Assembly: GCA_936450465.1 (NCBI GenBank)
Contig: OW388300.1
Coordinates: 16,381,266 to 16,445,265, forward strand
Origin: Gibbula magus
Lineage: Eukaryota; Mollusca; Gastropoda; Trochida; Trochidae
Length of the DNA stretch: 64,000 bases
Direction: 5' to 3'
This document shows positions 57,891 to 64,000 of the stretch, one piece after another (the first letter of the stretch is position 1; each line of letters opens with the position of its first letter). The notes under the pieces are model-generated. The model worked only from the letters and a program-made list of their open reading frames with translations. It made no database searches and was not told the DNA's origin. A program made the translations under genes and the position numbers.

Positions 57891-59834
57891 CTAGAGGCTT
57901 AACACCAACACTCTAATAGTATACGTCATATGGTTGAACTATCCCCATAAATGTTCAAATATATTTGGAATATTTATGGCAATTGAACACAAAGCAGTAA
58001 CAAACCAACACATCAGCAGCATTTTTGGAAATGTTCTTTTCTAGAAATGTTAGTGTCATTATTTTGACCAAGGTCATATTTTGCATAGAACACCTACATG
58101 TACCAATAACCCTGAGTAGGTTAGACTGAGATGTGATAAAACGATGACGAAATAGCACAGTGCACTAAAGCACTTTATCGACCCATCTAATGTAAATATA
58201 TATCTTGCTTTCATGTCCTATGTTCTTTATTCAAAACCATAATAAAATATAAACTTCAAAGACTTTCATCTAGTAAACCCAACATTCAATATGATCTTGG
58301 TAAAAAGCTTTTTTTAAATATGATCTATTTTTTTCTCAGATTGCTATATTTGAGGATTTTGACAGTTGGAAGGATTCAAAGTAGTGCTACGTTTTCTTAA
58401 ATGTTCAATGTAAACGCATTAAGATGTTGGTATTCTCCGTATCACACAGTTGCATTTTAGATTAAGATCACAAGCTTGTCATTCTTGGTCATCATGCGAT
58501 CCTCTTCTAATGTCACCCCTACGGTAAATGTAACAGATCTTGAACTTATTCTGCAAAGACACAGGCATAAATTGTAACTGGAATGGTGATACAGGCCTAT
58601 TCAGACAGGTCTAATTGGTAGTGTGTTACCCTTAAAAAGGACCCTGGTGTTAATTACATATTTTTATCAGACAAAGATGAGATAAAAACATATTTAGTGT
58701 TTGCTACTGTCATTGAACAGGTTAAAAAAACATATATGTAATTTGAACGCACATTGTCCCAAAAGCAGTGTTTGGCATTGGAAGCAAACAAGTTATGTAC
58801 ATATTCATTTGGCAAGAATTATTGGCATTGCTTGTCTACCAGTCACACCACTTATAAATCAACGGTATTGAATCTTGCTAGACTCAAGCTTAGTTGGTGC
58901 ATCTAAATGAGAATTCACGAAATCCTATAGGGTTGAGTGGTTAGACAGCTTGACTCTAACTTTAGACATGGTAATGCAGACATTTCTACTGGATAATATT
59001 CTCACTCTACTGGAACATACCTATTTTTAATTGTGTAATGCAAGAAAAGGGATAATATAGTACATGGCCTGCTCTGCATGCAGTTAGACGATCACATGAA
59101 CTGAATTTGCCAGTTGAATATCTGTTAAGGATTTATTGTTTTAAAAAAATATAACAGGTTTTGCATATTTGTTGAACAAACAAAGATCGTAATTTGGTTT
59201 AGTGCAATGTGAGATCTTTAGAAATAACTTATTTTGGTGAACCAAGGTTGCATTGCAATATTTGTGATACAATGTACACTCTGCTAATCCTTGCATTCTA
59301 ATTCAGCGCTTATTTCGAATTAACACCCACAGTTCTGAACCAATTGCTTCTCACTGTGTTGGAGAAGCAGTATAGGTGTTTTAAATAATCAGTCTAAGCG
59401 ATTGACGTCATGGTCTGTGGGGGTGGAAGCACTTGAGCTTCACCAGCAATTGTATAGGAAACACTTCTAGTTGAGACAATATCTTGGTATCGTTATCTAT
59501 GGAACACAAGCTCACTATAGGATTCTTTTCTCCATCATATACTCGTTACAGCTTTAATATTCCAATATCATTTTGCTTGAGTAAGTGATATATTTATTCA
59601 GAAAATTGTAACAAATTTAAAAGATATATTTATACATGTAGTTGCATTTTCAATTTTTCAAAACTATACTTATTTAGATATTTGTTTTGGGGTCGGGAAC
59701 TGTAGTTTTCTAAAAAATAATTGATATTATAAGAGATATGTTGTCGTTCAAGGATGATAGTTGCATTGTTCTGCATTGAGTAATTAGGATTTGGGTATTT
59801 GCCAAGATATTCTTATGTTTTGAAACATCTTATT

Positions 59835-60992
59835 ATACCCCCGTTACGAAGTAAGCGGGGGTATATAGCGGTCATTCCGTCCGTCCTTCCGTCCGTCCTT
59901 CCGTCCTTCCGTCCCTCCGTCCTTCCGTCCGGTCAATTTTCTCAAAAACTGTCAAAGGTACATCAACCAAACTTTGTACAGATATTAACCATGTTCTTCC
60001 GATCGGGCACAGACAATTTTCAATTTTCTGAGATTGATATTTTTTGTCGTTTCCATGGAAACGTCACTTTTTGGACTTAGTTTTATTGTGTTCAATGGGG
60101 ACAAGTTTTCTCGGATACTGTTCAACCTAGGTGAATGAAATTTTGGTTGTGAGTACTCATGACCATACTCTTTATCGAGTTCGAAAACCAGTTCCGAAAT
60201 ATTATTTTTTACAGAGTTATGGCCCTTGAAACCGAAATTGAACTTCGTACAAGAAGAACTGTGATGCTCCAATAGGGACAAGTTTTCTCAGAAACTGTTA
60301 CATCTAGGTGAATGAAATTTAATATGGAGGTAGTCCAGATGATACTCTTCATCGAGTTCGAAAGCCAGTTCCGAAATATTATTTTTTTCGGAGTTATGGC
60401 CCTTGAATCCGAAATTGAACTTAGTACCAGAAGAATTGTGATGCTCCAATGGGGACAAGTTTTCTCAGAAACTATTACATCTAGGTGAATGAAATTTAAT
60501 ATGGAGGTAGTCCAGATGATACTCTTCATCGAGTTCGAAAACCAGTTCCGAAATATTATTTTTTTCGGAGTTATGGCCCTTGAATCCGAAATTGAACTTT
60601 GTACCAAAAGAGCTGTGATGCTCCAATTGGGACAAGTTTTCTCGGAAACTATTACATCTAGGTGAATGAAATTTTACATGTAGGAAGTCCAGATGATACT
60701 CTTTATCGAGTTCACAGTCCAGTTCCGCAATATTATTTCAAAGCCCTTGAATCTGTAATTGAACTTGGTACAAATTACCGGTGTGATGCCCTAATGGGAA
60801 AAATTAAGTTACCTGAAAAATATTACATCTGGGTGAATTAAATTTTGTAATAACAGTCAGTTCCTAAAATTATTTTGGACAATATTATGATGCTTGAAGC
60901 TTTTTTTTAAACATAGTAACCTTCACATCTATAATTCTCAATGGACGGATAGCGGATGACGGGGGTATGTGAGCCATGCTCACTTTTTTCTT
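59835..60992. mobile_element. Dispersed repeat insertion with CGGGGGTAT ends and internal 177-bp units
   Basis: Unit A and X read TTAACATATTATTCTGTTGTTAT without interruption where D has about 1.16 kb inserted. The insert starts ATACCCCCGTTACGAAGTAA, GCGGGGGTATAT (a hairpin), continues with a CCTTCCGTCCGTCC run (59877-59932), and ends near GACGGGGGTATGTGAGCCAT and GCTCAC. Elements of this form are, from memory, common in bivalves. It is non-autonomous, with no coding capacity. Confidence 0.7.
60101..60860. repeat. Four to five tandem units of about 177 bp inside the 59.8-61.0 kb insertion
   Basis: GACAAGTTTTCTC starts units at 60101, 60277, 60454 and 60631, with a degenerate fifth at about 60796. 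Each contains CATCTAGGTGAATGAAATTT, ATCGAGTTCGAAA-CCAGTTC and ATGGCCCTTGAA. The period of 177 is a multiple of three, so minus-strand frames stay open for up to 132 codons; I regard them as artefacts of the repeat. Confidence 0.85.
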
Positions 60993-63147
60993 GTTCTGTT
61001 GTCATTTGCGACGAAATATTGCATGTAAATATGCACATTTTTACACCAAATAATATATTGAGATATTCACATACTACTTTTTACAAATAGCGGTTGATTT
61101 CCAAATGTTAAAAAATGGGGACATGATATTTATCATAAAAATCATTCTTCCTAAGGAATTTGGACACTTCCGCATCTTACACAAGACGAATTGAATAGGC
61201 CAGTTTTTCAAAATGTTACATTTTGTTAGAAGTACCTTCATGTACAGTTTGACACCAACAATATTTGCACTAACATTTTAATCACTGTGTCATATTTACA
61301 AATAGTACGCTAACATATTAATGACTATTCAATAGCAAAGTATTAGCTACAAAGTTTTGAGAGTCAGTCCTTTGAATGCGACAATTATTTATAAACTGAT
61401 CGTTAGCTATCTACATTTCTGTAAACTTGTCAGACAATCCTTCAGATGATATCGTATGTTATCTGACTTAGTGAAATGTCTGGGAAAGGTCCAGGCAGGT
61501 TAACACCTCTGATACCAAGGGACAGGGAGTTTTCCTCTTGAGATCCAGTTGTGTGTCCTTGATAAATAGTGGTAAATTGATGGTAAATATCACTATTTAC
61601 TCAACGGTCAGCTTCATTTTGGGTACATTGACAAGTAATAGAAAAAGGAGATGTTTGGTTAATTTGATGAGTCTTTAGCAGATTAGTCAATATCATTATG
61701 CTTATGGGGATTTGGTGAAATGTCCTCATATTCATCTTGATCTCTCGGGACTGACAGCGTTTTGAGATTCAGTTGTATGTATTTGACAAATATACTGATA
61801 AAGTGATAGTGAAAGTCATATCATACTCTATAGCAACCTCTTCTTCTTTATTTAGTCATCTTCAATCCGCCTACATTGACACGCAATGTTTAAGATGGCA
61901 TTTTGTGTGATTTTAGTAAGTCACAAATAAGTTATGTAAATGTATCTGAAATTCATCCATAGGTTTAATCACAGAGTTTCTGTTAAGTTAACAGATATAT
62001 CCTTTTTAACACAAATTCCCCAACTGTGTTTCAATTACAACATTTTTCCTCATAACATTATCATTTATTAATACAATACAAGACAAGTGTGTTTTTAAAA
62101 GAATTTGAAGAGAATTATGCATTATTATCCTAATAGTTCAATATTAATATTGTGTTCTTTTCAGTACAAGTTCAACCAGAACAAATGTCAGTGTCATGTG
62201 AAAAGAACCTGACTTTTCTGCGTTGAATTTGTCTCCTTTTTTTACATTGTAGGTTCACTCAAATAATACAAGATGTTTAAATGAATTAGAGATGATAACA
62301 CTGTTTCTACTAATTCATTTTACTTCAAGACGGAGTCGCCACCATGAAGAATTAAAAATTTGGAAAATAATGAATTTTCCTACGAGATTCAAAATGGTTA
62401 ATTAATAAAATTCTGCCAAGATGCCAATGTATCTCAATTAAGAAAAATAAAACATTCACCAGGAAATGGAAATGGAGTTGATCTGAGGAAGTTTAATTGA
62501 AAAAACGAATGCAACTATTTTCAATATACATCCAGGACAATTCAGTTTCGGAATATTGTTCTCAAGTCAATATTCGTTAAAGGCCAGTGTCAGAATCCAT
62601 AATCGAAACTAAGCAGAAACACATTCAATCACGTTCTGGTGCTTTCAGGTATGCTGTGGGGGTGTTCTGATGGTTTTAAATGTTCGCTAGAAATATAACA
62701 CTTCAAGTTTTTCATATGATAATATAGAAATACCAAAAGGAAAAAATGGCATGCACGCATACTATTGTTCAATCTGAAATCAAACTGTCAGTGATAAATT
62801 TACAAATATGACATACAGAGTCCAGGGAAGGGACTCGCTAACACAAACTATTGTGAGTCCCAGCAGATATGTCCCTCAACAAGTAAGCAATTACTACAAA
62901 ATAAACCCTTTGAATTTTAAATTGCTATGAGTCCTTTCCAAATGTTATGAGTATTTGATGCAAGACTCGGGTGTAAATTTATAGCTGTACTCTATGAAAT
63001 AGAATTGAATCGGGTTGTTAATGCAAGATTACGTATACATTATGTTCGTTTTCAATTATAGCTCCACTTCGATGTTAGAAGTTGAGTTATTGCAAACACT
63101 ATCATTATTAACATTGCTCGATTACGTGAGCTTACTTAAGTCTGTTA

Positions 63148-63212
63148 AGTCTGGTTAAGTCTGCGGATTTCTAATTCATCGTACCCTAATTTAGGGTCAA
63201 ATCCCTCAAACC
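63148..63212 (+). tRNA. tRNA-like relic, unit D copy
   Basis: CTGGTTAAGTCTGCGGATTT, CTAATTCATC and GGGTCAAATCC align with the tRNA-like relic at 50755 in unit B. Box B has lost its second T. It is a decayed pseudogene or SINE head, not a gene. Confidence 0.35.
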
Positions 63213-64000
63213 CCTTACGAAACGTTTCGTACTCAATAACTATCCAATAACAAATATATGTTGATCAGCTTCATTTTCATATATCACGTTACATCTAAAA
63301 CAGTACATGGTATGAAAAGCATGCTTACCACACCAAACCGCTCAACTTCCCAATGCAAGGCATAACTCATAACTCAAATGGAACCCGTTTGTCTTATCAA
63401 AGTCAAACACAAAAGCCCGCTTTAAACAAAGAAATGTAATTAATTATTGTGTTTAAAAATTACAGAAGCTGTCCTAACGTAGATCTATAAAGACAAAGGA
63501 GACTATACCTTGTGAACTGAACTGCTATATCCATGACTCATCAATCCGACTTAGAGATATTATGTGTCAATTAGCCAACCAACCTACATAAGCAAATTAA
63601 GAAAGAGTATCTTTACATATCTTTGAAAAACATGCTTAACTTTTGATAATCTCCTAAACTAGGTGAAAAACGTTTAGCTTATGTTATGCGTCCTACAGTA
63701 AAGTTGCGTCAATGAAGTTCAAGTTCAAGTTCAAGAAGGTACATATACATGTTGTCAATTACATTTAATACCAACTTTATTTCAATACATCATCATTGTA
63801 AAACTTTAATACTAAATATTCTGTCCAAAATACCACACCATGTGAGTTTGAACAGACAAATATTTAACAGAACAATACCATTATTTTAAAATTTGTGCCC
63901 TACTGTTAATTGTGTCTTAATTACGAATCATTTTCTGATCTAATTCATTATACATCTACTTAATCTAAAAGCAGTTGTGCGATTTTGAAAAACTACAGCT

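Larger units (their letters stand above)
57248..64000. repeat. Segmental unit D (non-coding), continuing past the window
   Basis: The unit starts with P-like sequence (ATACCAGTCAACTGATACAT) and continues with blocks matching B (57890-59240), X/A (59391-59833, 61000-62960) and B again (63060-63990). About 1.4 kb present in A and B (51.0-52.7 kb) is missing around 63370, where the sequence jumps from GCATAACTCA to AATGGAACCCGTTTG. No gene is seen. Confidence 0.75.

Noticed and set aside
60209..60607. 132-codon minus-strand frame as a gene
   Set aside because: It lies wholly in the 177-bp tandem units, whose length is a multiple of three, and has no family features.

Overview
The window looks like animal (metazoan) nuclear DNA, most probably from a mollusc and perhaps a bivalve. 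It is AT-rich and gene-poor. It carries APE-type non-LTR retrotransposons, an intron-containing hAT transposase, TTAA- and TA-flanked MITEs, and dispersed repeats of types I recall as common in molluscs (a 'GTTGGTGTTTAACGCCGCTTTCA' type at about 12.95 kb and a 'TACCCCCG...CGGGGGTAT' type with CCTTCCGTCCGT runs at about 59.8 kb). There are no bacterial operons, Shine-Dalgarno sites or CRISPR arrays. No complete ordinary host gene is visible; the only host-gene-like signal is a set of 3'-terminal exons at 32.7-33.8 kb.

Layout. 1-3.5 kb: non-coding DNA with a 56-bp minisatellite and a TTAA MITE. 3,544-8,279: an apparently intact non-LTR retrotransposon between perfect 12-bp target-site duplications. 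Its ORF1 has a 2A-like motif behind a hydrophobic segment. Its ORF2 (endonuclease-reverse transcriptase) follows in the same frame after a single TAG and has no usable AUG. 8.3-13.1 kb: a second MITE, a broken hAT transposase tail and a SINE-like repeat. 13.17-19.26 kb: a 5'-truncated, frameshifted retrotransposon between two nearly identical 1.63-kb direct copies; the first copy has since received a 519-bp TA-flanked MITE whose empty site survives in the second copy.

18.8-25.0 kb and 47.1-64 kb: diverged copies of a multi-kilobase non-coding segmental unit (called A, B, C and D here), interrupted by several small insertions. 25.0-47.09 kb, between A and B: the main feature, a structure of about 22 kb. 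It has palindrome-rich terminal inverted repeats. Two long arms of 52-63-bp tandem repeats lie in opposite orientation. A unique 1.5-kb centre carries spliced-exon-like sequence with a poly(A) signal. A 323/303-bp direct repeat brackets the whole. This is the architecture of a foldback transposon, but very large. A separate 4.6-kb hAT transposon with a six-exon transposase is inserted in its right arm.

The genes here do not form a pathway; they are transposon genes. The first retrotransposon encodes an RNA-binding protein and a nicking/reverse-transcribing enzyme. The hAT element encodes a BED-finger transposase that looks nearly complete but carries a 16-nt frame-disrupting insertion. All repeat boundaries and similarities were read by eye from the sequence; no alignment or database search was run.
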